From Atopsyche davidsoni (taxonomy: Eukaryota > Arthropoda > Insecta > Trichoptera > Hydrobiosidae), in NCBI GenBank assembly GCA_022113835.1, contig JAILWY010000016.1:1305501-1369500 (forward strand): 64,000 nucleotides of DNA. Direction: 5' to 3'. The translations under genes and the position numbers were made by a program. Shown piece after piece: positions 38,901 through 50,292 of the stretch; within the stretch, counting starts at the first letter, position 1; every line of letters begins with the position of its first letter. Below the pieces are notes generated by a model that was given only the letters and a program-made list of their open reading frames with translations, had not been told where the DNA came from and did no database searches.

Positions 38901-41900
38901 CCAGCGCCCGCTGCGCAATGATAATGATGATGATGTTGAGATGATAGACGAAGATATATCTGTTATTAAGCCAAAAAATAGCACTAGTATGCCAACACGT
39001 ACGTATCACAAAAGTACTTGGTGATATTCCATTATTATATTATTAAAAAATAAATCTTTTTAGGGATTTTCCACATTTTTATTTTATTTTGCGTGTCTAG
39101 TTTCACCAACTTCCTACATCAACATTTTCAAGCAAAGTTTCTGGCCCGACACATCTTGAGGTATCACTCTGCTTGAAAATACCAACGTAGGAAGTTGGCT
39201 TAGCTAGTTGGGTAAAAACAAAATAAATGTAGAAAATCAATTAAAATATTTATTTTTAAATAAAACATATGACAAAATATTTGTTGTAAATGGTTTTTTT
39301 TACACCCAGCGGGGTATTATTGTGAGAAAATTGTATGGCACATAAAAGAACTATATCAATTTTTATAAAAATTTGCATAGCTTTCACAGAATGTAAGATT
39401 TTGTAATAAAAGTTTATGCCCTAATGTTTCAAAATACGAAATGTTGAAATATCAATAAAATAGGTCCAGTTGATAAGAAAGACATGTCAAGTAATCTAAT
39501 TACAATAATTTTCAGTTATAAGTCAAGATGATGGAGTTCTCGTTGCTCCCTCTACCTCAAGAGTCAAAATTAGTCCGGTGAAGAAACTGGACTTCCACGT
39601 GCATTATTTGGACATCACCTACCAACTGCAATTACCAGACACCGCCACCGTCAGTAAGTATGGTCACCAAAGCCGAAATAATAAATGCATGAGCATAGAT
39701 GCTTTGAACGGGATTGTTAAAGATATTAGAACTTACCTGCCTTGGAATTCTCTGACCAATGTCAGGTCCATCTGCTCTACGCAACCAAAGCAAATACGAG
39801 GCCCCAAGTGTAGGCTTTGATACTCTCCCAAGAAATGAGGCCACAAGCTTCTTTGATGAACCCACTTAACAGATACATAAAAAAATGCTTCGTGGTCTTT
39901 ACTGGAAATTCACAAGCGCCAACTTATTTGACATTCATTAGTCATATTTGACTCTAAAAGGATAATAATTTTACAATAAAGACTTTTTACAAAATAAATT
40001 ATTATATAAGACTTCAGGCAAACGGTATTGATATGATTTGATGTCTATGTAGAGAATTCAGTTGGTGACTTTGTAGGATGGGTACTTGGAATGCGCTTTG
40101 ACTTAATATCCAGGACACATAAACCTAATAAGGAATCTTTCAATTGTTTGATCATAGTTTGGCATTGAATATTACCTTGCAGGTGACTTGCAGCACAGCA
40201 TCTCAGAGGTGTCAGGAGTGGTTCCGTGTCGACAACGGCTAGAAGGGCTGGGTGCAACTTCGCCTGCGCCGCCCTCGCCACTATCCACTTTACGTCTATC
40301 CTCGCCCTGCGACCTCTTCATGACAGCTTCCCCTGACACGCTGCCAGACGATGAGTAAGTCCATAACTAATTTCTACAAATTGTCACAGACGCGTTTAAA
40401 TAGTTTTAAATTTAAAATATTAGCAGTGCTAAAATCTTTGAAGCAGCAACTCACCCAAGCTCTCAAAGGTTGATTAAATTGAGCAATTATTACCATAATT
40501 CTAATAACAGTTATTTCATGTTGAATGCTACCTGAAACTTTTCTGACGCTTTGCAGGTCCCTAGCAGAACGCCTGACGCAGACATACACACTGAACGTAG
40601 AAAGCGAGGACAGTGAATACAAACTGCCCTTTCCTGGAACCAAAACTGTACTCGAAGTTAAAACTGCTATTTACTCTCTAACCGACATTCCAGTCCGACA
40701 TCAGGCAAGTCTCGCGCCTTTCCTTTCGACTTTGTAAACTTCCACACAATTTTCAGGAAATTGACATCGTTACTGATTACTGATCCACCTTATAACTTAG
40801 ATGTTAGTTGCTTAACTATCTAAATCTCAATGCCGTGTGTACACAATTCTCGCACACGTATTTAACACCAATGATCTTGGAGTTTTGCGATTCAAATTAA
40901 TGTTCCCAATTTTTTTTTAATAATTTGTAAAATTATGTAAACTGCTGTAGTATTTTGATTTACCAATATCATACTTAAAATCAAACGCATTCATATTTAG
41001 GAACGCGTTAAATATCAAAACCTTGTACAAGGACAAGATAAACGTCTGATATAAGAAAAACGGGCTTTTTTTTCTCGAAACTTTTGTACTTATAAACTTT
41101 ATATTTGTAATTCACCATTTATCTAATAAAAAAAACTACTTACCCTGAAATGCCAATACCTGAAAAGTCTGATCAGAGCCAGTTGAACATCGCTTTAACA
41201 ATTGTCTGATCTAACTATTGACTGTTAGGATTTCATTGTCAGTTGGATCAGTTTTCTAAGATATTCGTGATAAATATGAGTTTTGTTTTAGGTTTGGACA
41301 GGATGGCCCGCAAATTTAAATTTGGACAGCACAATGTTAGCTCTCACTGGCATCTCATTTCCCGAACATAGCCTCAAACTCAAGAGGGCCCCTCAGAAAC
41401 CTGCCAATAGAGAGTATAAACGGGTACGCTATTGTAATATTATACGAAGCAAAAGACAGCTTTACGACTATGTAAACAAACATTAATTTGGATGTTTTTT
41501 TTTTTCTTAGATAATAATAGATAATTCAGATAGTGAACAAAGCTCTGCTGAAGAATTTGAAGACGCACCGGAGATATTCACAGTAGAAGATGATATATTT
41601 GTGGACAATGTACAGTCTCGAAGATTAGAACCTTTAAGTGAGTATCATCACATTTAATCAACTACAGGAATATAATGGCAACTTGGAAACCCAGCGTGTT
41701 TCTGATTGTTTACGAGAGGTCGTGAGTGCAAGTGGTCTCTACGTCCATTGTGTCCTAAATAAGCACGCCTGTATTTCATTTTACGCACATGTATGCATTG
41801 TCTATAAATAATAATTGAATATCTCAGAAATATTTGCAAAAAATGTGCTCAATTTTCAGAACTAAAGACAATATTTGAAATAATTGGTTTGTATGTTTCG

Positions 41901-44896
41901 AGAATAAATATTGATTGCTGTCGGTTTCAGTTCCAGAAAATGTAGACGATGAAACGATTGGCTGCATACAGTTTGCTCAGAGATTCCAGGACCGCTACGG
42001 GCCGCAGCACCCCTTCTTCTTCCAAGGCACTCTTGACAATGCCATCAAGGAGGCCTGCATGAAACCTGCCAAAGACGTAAGTCGTCAAATTCAATACTCG
42101 CCTCATTCTGTGCCGCTCTCTCATTTCATCTCTTTTTTTAAATGGAATTATGTGTAATTTCATCATGATATTTAAGTAAAAAAATGTATAGTGTTTTTAT
42201 TTGTTTTTGTTCTAATTTGTTTTTATTTGATACTACCGGTTTCGCCAACATGCATGGTTGGTATTCTGTATGAGGATGCCAACCAAACATGTTAGCGAAA
42301 CCGGTAGCATCAAATTTTCATCATCGTTTGAATCATTTTACTTTAATATTAAATCTCATTATTAATGTTTAACATTAACATTTCGATTCACTTGTGTGTC
42401 TGCCACATACAAGAACACGCACACCTAGTTCATATTATGTTTTTATTGAACAGCGTCGACTGCTGGCAGTGTATCTGCACCACGAGGGTAGCGTGCTGTC
42501 AAACGTGTTCTGCACGCAAGTCCTCTGCTGCAACGATGTACTGCAGCTGCTGGCGAAGAACTTTGTCGTCTACGGGTGGGACCTTACTTTTGAAACTAAC
42601 AAAAACATGTAAGTATAATGAAATTTTAATTGAATAAGATAGTCACTTCAAATATCCCATGCATTCTAAAATGGTGCAGCATTCTCACGATTTTAACCAA
42701 ATCTTTTTCAAATATGCTTTAAAATTAGTTTTTTGACTACCATCCTGAAATCTGACGGAATTTGAGCAGAATGGCACCAAATTTTTAAGTTCTGGCAAAA
42801 TCAAGAAAAATTATTTCTTCAAATATTTGAACTTCTATCAACTCACATATTTATTATTTTTATTCCAGGCTTTTATCATCAGTATCAAATTCTCTAAGTA
42901 GCGTCGCCAGCATGACAATAAGAAATATTCCCCTAGAGAAGTTACCGGTTCTGATCATCATCATGAAGATTCGATCCAACACAGAAGTTTTTTCAGTAAT
43001 TAATGGTACGTACACTTTTAGAGCATTCTGCAAGTTGAAGAATGCAAAAAAATTGCTAACATTTTTAATATACATTACGTGTATTATTCAGAATAGGTGA
43101 ATAAAGAGTGAAAAGGCACTTAAATTTTACCAAGAGTTAATTATTAGGTATTACTAAATGACTAATGATAATAAATTAGTTATGATTGGAATCTAATGAC
43201 ACTCAGCCATTGTAGCATCTTATAAGTTCACTACCCATGAATCTATGGAAACATTGAAGTCCGTATTAATGACGTGTGTGTTTGGTATTTGCAGGTAATG
43301 TGAGCGTGCTAGAGTTGCTAGGCCAACTGGTGGAGGGGATGGATCGCTGGTCAGAGCACCGGCAGGACGAGGCGCATGAGGAGTACGCCCGCGAGTGCAG
43401 ACAACTTGTCAAGTCTGAGCAGGACGAAGCCTACCGTCAAAGCCTCGAAGCGGACAAGTCAGTACCTCGTCATTTTATTCCATGTAAAATTTCAGACTAC
43501 TCCTATCGAATCTTGTTGTGTCGAGCAGTGTCGAGTATAGTTACGAGCATTACTCTAAAGTCCACTATCTGCACACCAGCTAATTTAACTGAGAGTGCTT
43601 ATGGAAAGTTAGTTATTTTTGTGAGTTTGTGAGTTGTCTGATTGGTGATTCATTTACAGAGCTAAAGAAGAATTCAAGAAACAACAAGAGACGGCTAAGA
43701 ACGAAGAAAGACAGCGTGTTGAATCAGAAAGACAAGAAGTAGAAGCCAAAAGAGAGGTGATTATATATATTCTATTTTAATAACATGAATTTTATTCACC
43801 TTCTGAAAGCGCATGTGTAAAAATGCCTTTACAAAGCCAGTTAGGACTTATTTTCAAGTAACAAAAGGTAACATAAATTCTATAAAATTATTGTGACTTA
43901 CAAAATATTTGAAATAAGCAAACCAGTGATAAATTATTCAGTGTTATCAAGTGTTACTAATGCTATAAAAAATAATTATTGATATCATTTTTCTCATAAA
44001 ATTGTTTCACTAATCAAGTTATACAGGCATTTGAAGCAATGATTTTATATAATGAAGTGAACTGCTGACCAAAGTTGGATCAAATACAAACAGGTTGAAG
44101 TATGCTCCTGATGTCCTATTGAAGATAGACTATGATAGATTGAATCGATGGTTTATTTTTAAAGGCGCATCGTCAGATGGTGCTCTCCCGAGTGCCTACG
44201 GAGCCGGGGCCTGAGGTTGAGAACGTCACAAAGATCAGAGTCAAACTCCCCGCCGGCCGCTTCCTCGAGCGCCGCTTCACTGTTGACACACCGCTCCTGG
44301 TATGTGTTAAAACTGATCCCGTAAAAAGTAATAAGCAGGATCTTTATATTCTTATTGAAAATTATTAGTTTGGAAGTAATTTGAGAGATATCGTTAATAC
44401 TAATAGCACTGTGTTTAATTTTTGTTTCCTGGGTTGCAGGGACTCCTGGATTACCTGACAGTAGAGGGCTTCCCCCAAGAAGAATACAAAGTCATTTCGA
44501 GCTGGCCCAGAAGAGATGTAAGTTCAAATTCTAATCAAATCTACACTTTGGTGAGAAATTTAATTCTCGCATTAAAAAAAATCAATCTATTATTTGCTGT
44601 CATCATTTACTTTTGACTTTTTGTTTTTGTTTTTTTTCCCCGTTTTCGTCAATACTTATCGATAAGTCTGATGACCCACATATTTTAAAGATACACCTGT
44701 GTAGCCACATCTTTATTGAATTTTTGATGGTTGTCTTCTTGAGGATACAGGCTTAGAGGTAGACGAAGATGAGATTTAGCGAATATAATTAAAAGCGCGT
44801 TATGATTGGTTGCAGCTGACGGTGGTGGACTCGGCGATGACGCTGCAGGAGCTGAAATTGTGTCCACAGGAGACGGTCATGCTGGAGGAGCGGTAG
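35941..44896 (+). CDS. FAF1: FAS-associated factor 1 (caspar orthologue), UBA-UBX protein
   Basis: Sixteen exons: 35941-35979, 36298-36366, 38851-38998, 39516-39653, 40183-40354, 40557-40704, 41292-41423, 41511-41637, 41931-42076, 42454-42608, 42869-43005, 43295-43457, 43660-43756, 44165-44299, 44440-44517, 44816-44896, giving 654 aa (human 650). FAF1 links ubiquitylated proteins to the p97/VCP ATPase; the fly orthologue caspar dampens Imd immune signalling. Domains: UBA (about 1-45, NWDLL near 32-36); two ubiquitin-like folds (about 108-170 and 190-270, with IPVRHQ and TGWP); an acidic linker (about 286-324); a UAS thioredoxin-like domain (about 330-490, LLAVYLHHEGSVLSNVFC); a charged coiled coil (about 500-560); and a UBX domain (about 573-654, AGRFLERRF, SSWPRRD). 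Intron 6 uses a GC donor (CAG|GCAAGT). The UBX loop has WPR where human has FPR. Confidence 0.96.
38282..38437 (-). pseudogene. Decayed LINE-like ORF fragment in FAF1 intron 2
   Basis: The minus strand reads IKIINLSNTRNGYVVRCYAV then KVGSSQTSS before a stop. It resembles the fragment at 25572-25802 (RNDFVINCYAVNAG). Antisense to FAF1. Confidence 0.3.
39066..39237. repeat. Inverted repeat in FAF1 intron 3
   Basis: Arms CCAACTTCCTAC and GTAGGAAGTTGG, and inside them ATTTTCAAGCA and TGCTTGAAAAT, pair around a loop of about 38 nt. The outer flanks (ATTTTCCACATTTTTATTTT and, inverted, ATTTTCTACATTTATTTTGT) extend the similarity, so the whole is a terminal-inverted-repeat unit of about 170 bp. The left flank and TTTCACCAAC match the repeat at 63143. 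Confidence 0.6.
42226..42314. repeat. Near-perfect 89-nt hairpin in FAF1 intron 9
   Basis: The outer arms start TTTGATACTACCGGTTTCGC and end GCGAAACCGGTAGCATCAAA, pairing with two mismatches over 27 bp. Inside, GGTTGG and CCAACC continue the stem. This is the most complete member of the TTTCGCCAAC family in the window. Confidence 0.75.
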
Positions 44897-45699
44897 GTCA
44901 CGGGTGACCGGTGGATGGTCGGCGCCGCCCCAATTCTAATTTATTCTCCCATCATTTGTATTCTTTCTTATACGCTAACAAATGCTATTTTCTATCAATG
45001 CAGCAAAAAATAAATCAGTTTCAACTGGAACGCTATTTTTTATTTATTTTATTTCTATTGTAAATTATGTGACAACAGTGATGATGCACACATCTTTATC
45101 GCTGCTTTTTTTTTCGCATATTTAAAAATAAATTTTGTTTGGATTATTTTTTGCAAAATTAATACTGAAAAATACATAGCTGTATCAAAATTATATTAAG
45201 AACCTTACGTCAGTAATAATAAGCATTGGCATGAATTCCATATCCACAATAAAACATTGCTTGTCCTAAAATATTTTTTAAGCAATCAAAGCATAAAAAC
45301 ATTAGCGTTTTGTTATTTTTTTTTTATTTAAATTTAAATCGGAAAATACTTTATATTTTAGCTGATTTTTCTTACATAAGATATATTTGTGATTAATAAA
45401 TAAAAGATATATACTTTTGAATTTTTTTTTATTTTTTATTGATCGGTTTTGCCAACAGAAGTATTTAGAAGTGCATATCTTTTATTATTTTTGATAAAAT
45501 AGAATTATACTATCTATTTTCTAACAAAAATATTAACTTGATCTATTTATTAATTGTTTTCTCTGATTTAAAGTACCACAGCACGCAACTTGTAACAAGA
45601 TATATATTATTCAGCAATAAATCCACCAAATGCCATTGCTGTAAACGTGGACTTTATCTCTGCATAGCTTAATTTAATTACTGAGGCTGGTCTGTCTCA
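44897..45699. other. Convergent 3' ends of FAF1 and the ionotropic receptor
   Basis: An AATAAA at 45009-45014, 113 bp after the FAF1 stop, is a likely poly(A) signal for FAF1. TTTATT at 45546-45551 (AATAAA on the minus strand) could serve the receptor. A partial TTTTGCCAAC-family repeat (TTTATTGATCGGTTTTGCCA) lies at 45435-45456. Confidence 0.5.
45009..45014 (+). terminator. FAF1 poly(A) signal
   Basis: Canonical AATAAA 113 bp downstream of the FAF1 TAG, the first after the stop and followed within 30 bp by T-rich sequence. Confidence 0.5.
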
Positions 45700-48600
45700 T
45701 CACAAGCACTTGCGTAGTTTAAGCTGCATCTCGATCAGCAGTATGATGAGTGAGGTAATCATCCCCGCCAACAGGACCACCAGCGCCGGAGAGAACTCAG
45801 TGAAGGCCACGGAGAACATGATCTGATTGGGATTTTTCACGCAGGGAGGCTTTCTCTCGTGCCAGATCGAGCGCTGTCGGTTCATCAGACCACTTTGTGC
45901 TATGCGACGTAACCTGAAACTCTTGCTATATTGTTATCTCGGTATGAATCCACTTTTTAATTTAATTTTAAAATGTTACTTAAACAAATCTCACTACCAA
46001 AATTATTTTGAGATTGCAATAACAGAATTGTGTCTCATATACTTCAAAAATCAGATCAGGGCAAGTTGACATTATCTCTTCATCATTTTGGAGTCGTTTA
46101 ATTTTAACAATTTTCTATGAAATTACGTTAGTAACATTAAAAGTTGTGTTGTTTTAATAATTTGACTATTGTATTTGAAGATTCACAGTGACTAAAAAGA
46201 TAAATAAAACTTACCCATAAGTTAACAACTTTCGATACGGAGATTCTTTTTGAACGATGGCCACCATCTTCTGTGGAGGAAACAGTTGTATCTCGGAAAG
46301 CTCGCACACCTCCTTCTCCGTGAAGGTTTCCCGGATAATCTTGTAAGCCGTTGCGATATCCACGTGAAATGCATAACCTCCCTTTTTCACCAGCTTCAGG
46401 CCAGCATCGGGATGCAGGAAGTTGTTCTTAATTTTTTTATCACGGAACTGAATAATCAGAGGAATGTTGGTTTTCTGCAACAGCAAAAAAATGTGTCAAA
46501 TTATTTGACAACTCGCTCATCAATAGTATCTCCCTTTTCATAATTTAATTATCGCTTGTAGATATTTGGATATTTTCTAACGATTGCAAACAATGTAACA
46601 ATACCGAGGAGAGAGTGTTGGAAACACTTTTTCTTTAGATTAATATATGTATGAATAATTTTCATAATGTAAATGTAAAGTAACAACATTATATCAATTA
46701 GGAATTTGCTTATCAGAATGATGATCATATTGATCTTAACCACTAAATCAATTTTAAACTATCTTGTGTTAGCAAAGTTGTAAACTGAAAATCCTGGGTT
46801 TAGATTTTTTCAATGCCTTTTAATTTAAAATTTTCTCCGGGTTTAAAACAATAGAATGAGAAAATCCCTCTCTTTTTACAGGTTTTCTGATTTTTCTTCG
46901 TTTCCTTTTTTTTTCCATTTCCTTCGTCTATCTTCCGCTAGCAACTTTCCACTTTTGAAGGGTTGAATTGATTCAGGCTATCTGAGCCTTGTGAACATAA
47001 AAAATATTGGTATTTTGAATGTTATGCTTACGACTAGGAAGTCCTTGTTATATGCAATATCTTCCACGGCTACTTTTAAGTTACTTTTGAATAAGTCTTC
47101 TAAAGTTTTAATTGATTTCGGGGCTTCCATCAGAAGTGAAGAAACAATACTTGCGGAGTAATACTGATATATCAATAAAGAAAACACTGATATCGTCAGA
47201 ACAATCATCTTTCCTGACGTGAGCATCAACGAATACGGCAACCCTAAAAAAGAGAATGAAGCTTTTAAAGAATGTAACTCAGCTGCCACGGATGTTTTCC
47301 ACCGAAATCAGACAGCGACGAGAACCGATCGGAATCCAGATAGGGATGTAACTACTATATAATTCATTTTGACTGTTTTTTTTTTCTATACATGTCATTT
47401 CTTGATTTTTATATGAAATAATTGTATATTTTTACTAAAGAGATATTTTTGCAATGTATTCATATCTGCAAAATGCACATTTATTGAATATTAAAACACT
47501 TTTATACTATGCTGTAAAACCGAGCTGCCAACGAGGCAAGTTTATCCCCTGATTTTTAGTATTATTTTACTATTGTCTAATTCTGAAGTTAGCGTAAATG
47601 GTATAATATAAATTTTATTTGAAAAAATATAGGTGCCTTCACCACGAAGAGCTAGCTGACATCGAAAATTAGTTTTCGATAAAATTTCAGTCCAATCTTT
47701 AAATTATACAATACCTCACCTTGTTGAAAAATTGTTACCATCGTATAAAACCAGGCAAAGGTACATGAAACTTCTTCCAGAGACTTAAGCACTCTGTTTT
47801 GACATTTGACAAGGATGTAGAGACCCATGGCCACCAGCAGTGCGACGACTATCACACAGTACCACACATCACTATCAAACGGTCTCACATAAATTTTAGC
47901 AACAGATGATCGCTGCTTAGGATGCCTGAACATAAAACATGGCCTGAAAATGAAAAGATTAATAGATTATAATATATTTTAACTACCTCGTTGTTCAGTG
48001 ACTAGAATGCTTACTCACTGCCTGTGGAGACTCGAGTCCGAGTTCGAGTAGTGCAATATTTTTTTTTGTATTTTATGAAAATGACATCGATAAATAATTC
48101 ATCAAACATAATTATTACAGAATTACCTTGAGACCCAGGTTTGGATTGTGTAGTCAATCACCTTATATCGCTCTAGCCGGAAGAATATAGGAGATCCTCC
48201 AATGTCCACCTGCTTCCTCTCCAACTCCCCCACCATTCCATCAAAGGAGCCATTATGGGAGTACCCCCAGGAGTTGGTTCTCTTCATTTCATAGCTTCAA
48301 TGTAAACAGACAACAAAAAGACCACTCAGGGTTCAATTGTAAATGCGTAAGATTCAAGCTTTACTTATGAGTTAATTCACATGAGTTTATGTGACATGTT
48401 GGCTATGTAATTATAATTTTTTAAACAATATTTTAGGCAAAGGCTTATTAAGATGAATTATGACCTTAAACATACTAAAGTCTCAATGTCTACCTGTAGT
48501 TATAAATATCCTTCAAGTGGAGTAAGAGGGCGTAATTGAAACGGTTCATAGAATCAATGTGAGTGTCCGTTTGAGCCGTCACATACTCCTGAAGTGGAAC

Positions 48601-49263
48601 CTTAATTTTATTAGTCACAACAATCATGCACTTCAGAACGACCCCCGTCATATTTGATCTTCTCACATATTTGTATCCTAAATTTTTTAATTCAAACCCA
48701 GAAGATTTGTACCAAAATCCAATTTCGTTGATAAAAAGATGTCCGAAGTTCCCAAATCCATTGTTGTAAACTTCATATATTGTATATTTAAATATTGATT
48801 TATATTGAGCATAATATAATTCTGCATCAATATTAATATTAAGTCCGGAAAGGTAGTCCGCGATTTCATGTGGAGATTTATTATGAATTAACAACCAATT
48901 GTAGGTATTTTTGAATATTTTGATGTTTTGAAGTTTCCAAGATGAAATGTTTGTCAGCAAATTTTTTGATTCTTCACATCGTAAATCTATAAAAATGGCT
49001 GTTTTAGTGTATTCACTTTTGAATGTTGTAGGTTTTAAAGTGAAATAGTTGTCCACCTTCAATGTAGTCATTTTAATTCCACTCGCAGATAAAAGTTGAA
49101 GTGCTTCCACAGACTGTTTAGGTGTTTGACAAGATAGTAAAATTCCATCTCTTAAATTTTGCAGCTTGAAAAAATCTTTAACAATGAGATTTATATCAGA
49201 TTCACAAAAACTATGGTGAAAAATAAACGAAACAAATATAAAATATTTTATTGTGAAACTCAT
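45700..49263 (-). CDS. Divergent ionotropic receptor, IR75-like chemoreceptor
   Basis: Six exons on the minus strand, in transcription order: 49263-48494, 48294-48127, 47943-47720, 47243-47032, 46474-46215, 45913-45700, giving 615 aa. IRs are variant ionotropic glutamate receptors forming odour-gated cation channels; IR75 members usually detect acids. An N-terminal hydrophobic run (KYFIFVSFIF) fits a signal peptide. A reduced N-terminal region is followed by the S1 lobe, with Arg299 in RYKVIDY aligning with the glutamate-binding Arg of iGluRs. Membrane segments lie at about 340-358, 399-424 (SGKMIVLTIS ... YQYYSASIVSSLL) and 586-606. S2 lies between, with TLEDLF and VAVEDIAYNKDF. QYYSASIVSSLL is typical of the IR75 clade; clade assignment is from memory. 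Lone gene here, convergent with FAF1. Confidence 0.9.
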
Positions 49264-50292
49264 TTTTTCTCTATCACTAAGAAACGCTGTTGGTTATAAG
49301 TCTTCAATTTATACAATAGTTTTAAGGCAAAGATTTAAGGGTTGTGTAATGTACTTCTCAAATTACCCGAAACTCGCATGCTATGAAAATTAATAATTGA
49401 ATGCATAAAAACCAGGGCTTATAGCAACATAAAAATAAAATATTTTATTTTCACCCAAATCAGCCAAACAAGTCGCTCAAATTGAATATGATATTATTTC
49501 TCTGATTAGTGACCTGCAATTTAGATTTAAATATTATTATTTCACTCAGTATTCATTATGTACAGATTAAAAAGTTGGATTTTATAATTCTTACATTTTA
49601 TCAAGTTACATACATACATAATAATTGTCAAAAATATTTTTTTAATATGACAATCAGACTCGGAGTGAAGCATCCTTGCCTTAAAAAGACAAAATATATG
49701 TGTATTTTACAAATGACCACAGCTTTAGATTTGGCATTTGAGTGAACGTAAATTATTCGTAAAGCTATAAACGCAGTTTACCATGTCAAAATCCGATGCT
49801 ATTATCGTGTCATTTGAGAATGCATTGACATAATATTGTCGTGGAATTTTCCACTTATTATCCAGAAAGAATATATACAATATAACATGCAACGGTTATT
49901 CAGATCAGTATTTCTAAAGCATATGCTATAACAACCTCGAAAACGACTTAATAAAAAACCTTTTCCCTTGCACACCAAAAAAAAAATTTTTTTTATTAAG
50001 TCGTACACATAGCTAGTAATTGTTTTGAGCTGCTCGCTTATCTTCCAACTTTCTACTCTTGGAGATCGACATGGCTCATATAGATATCTTCGGCTCGCAG
50101 GGCTTAAAATTAGCACTGATCTGCTGAATGGAAAAGGAAACCGGAACGGATTCCAGCTAGTGGAACAATTCCTTGTGAAAAGTATTATTCATAAGATTTA
50201 CTAAAACAACAATGAATAAAAAAATAGAAATAATTTATTCAATAATAATTAAAAACTAGCAACACTAATTACCATAATTATAATTAAAATAT
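49264..50292. other. Intergenic: receptor promoter and 3' side of the MARVEL-like gene
   Basis: AT-rich. It contains the upstream region of the receptor gene and a 15-bp-arm inverted repeat (CGACTTAATAAAAAA at 49944-49958 and TTTTTTATTAAGTCG at 49989-50003). No other gene seen. Confidence 0.5.
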
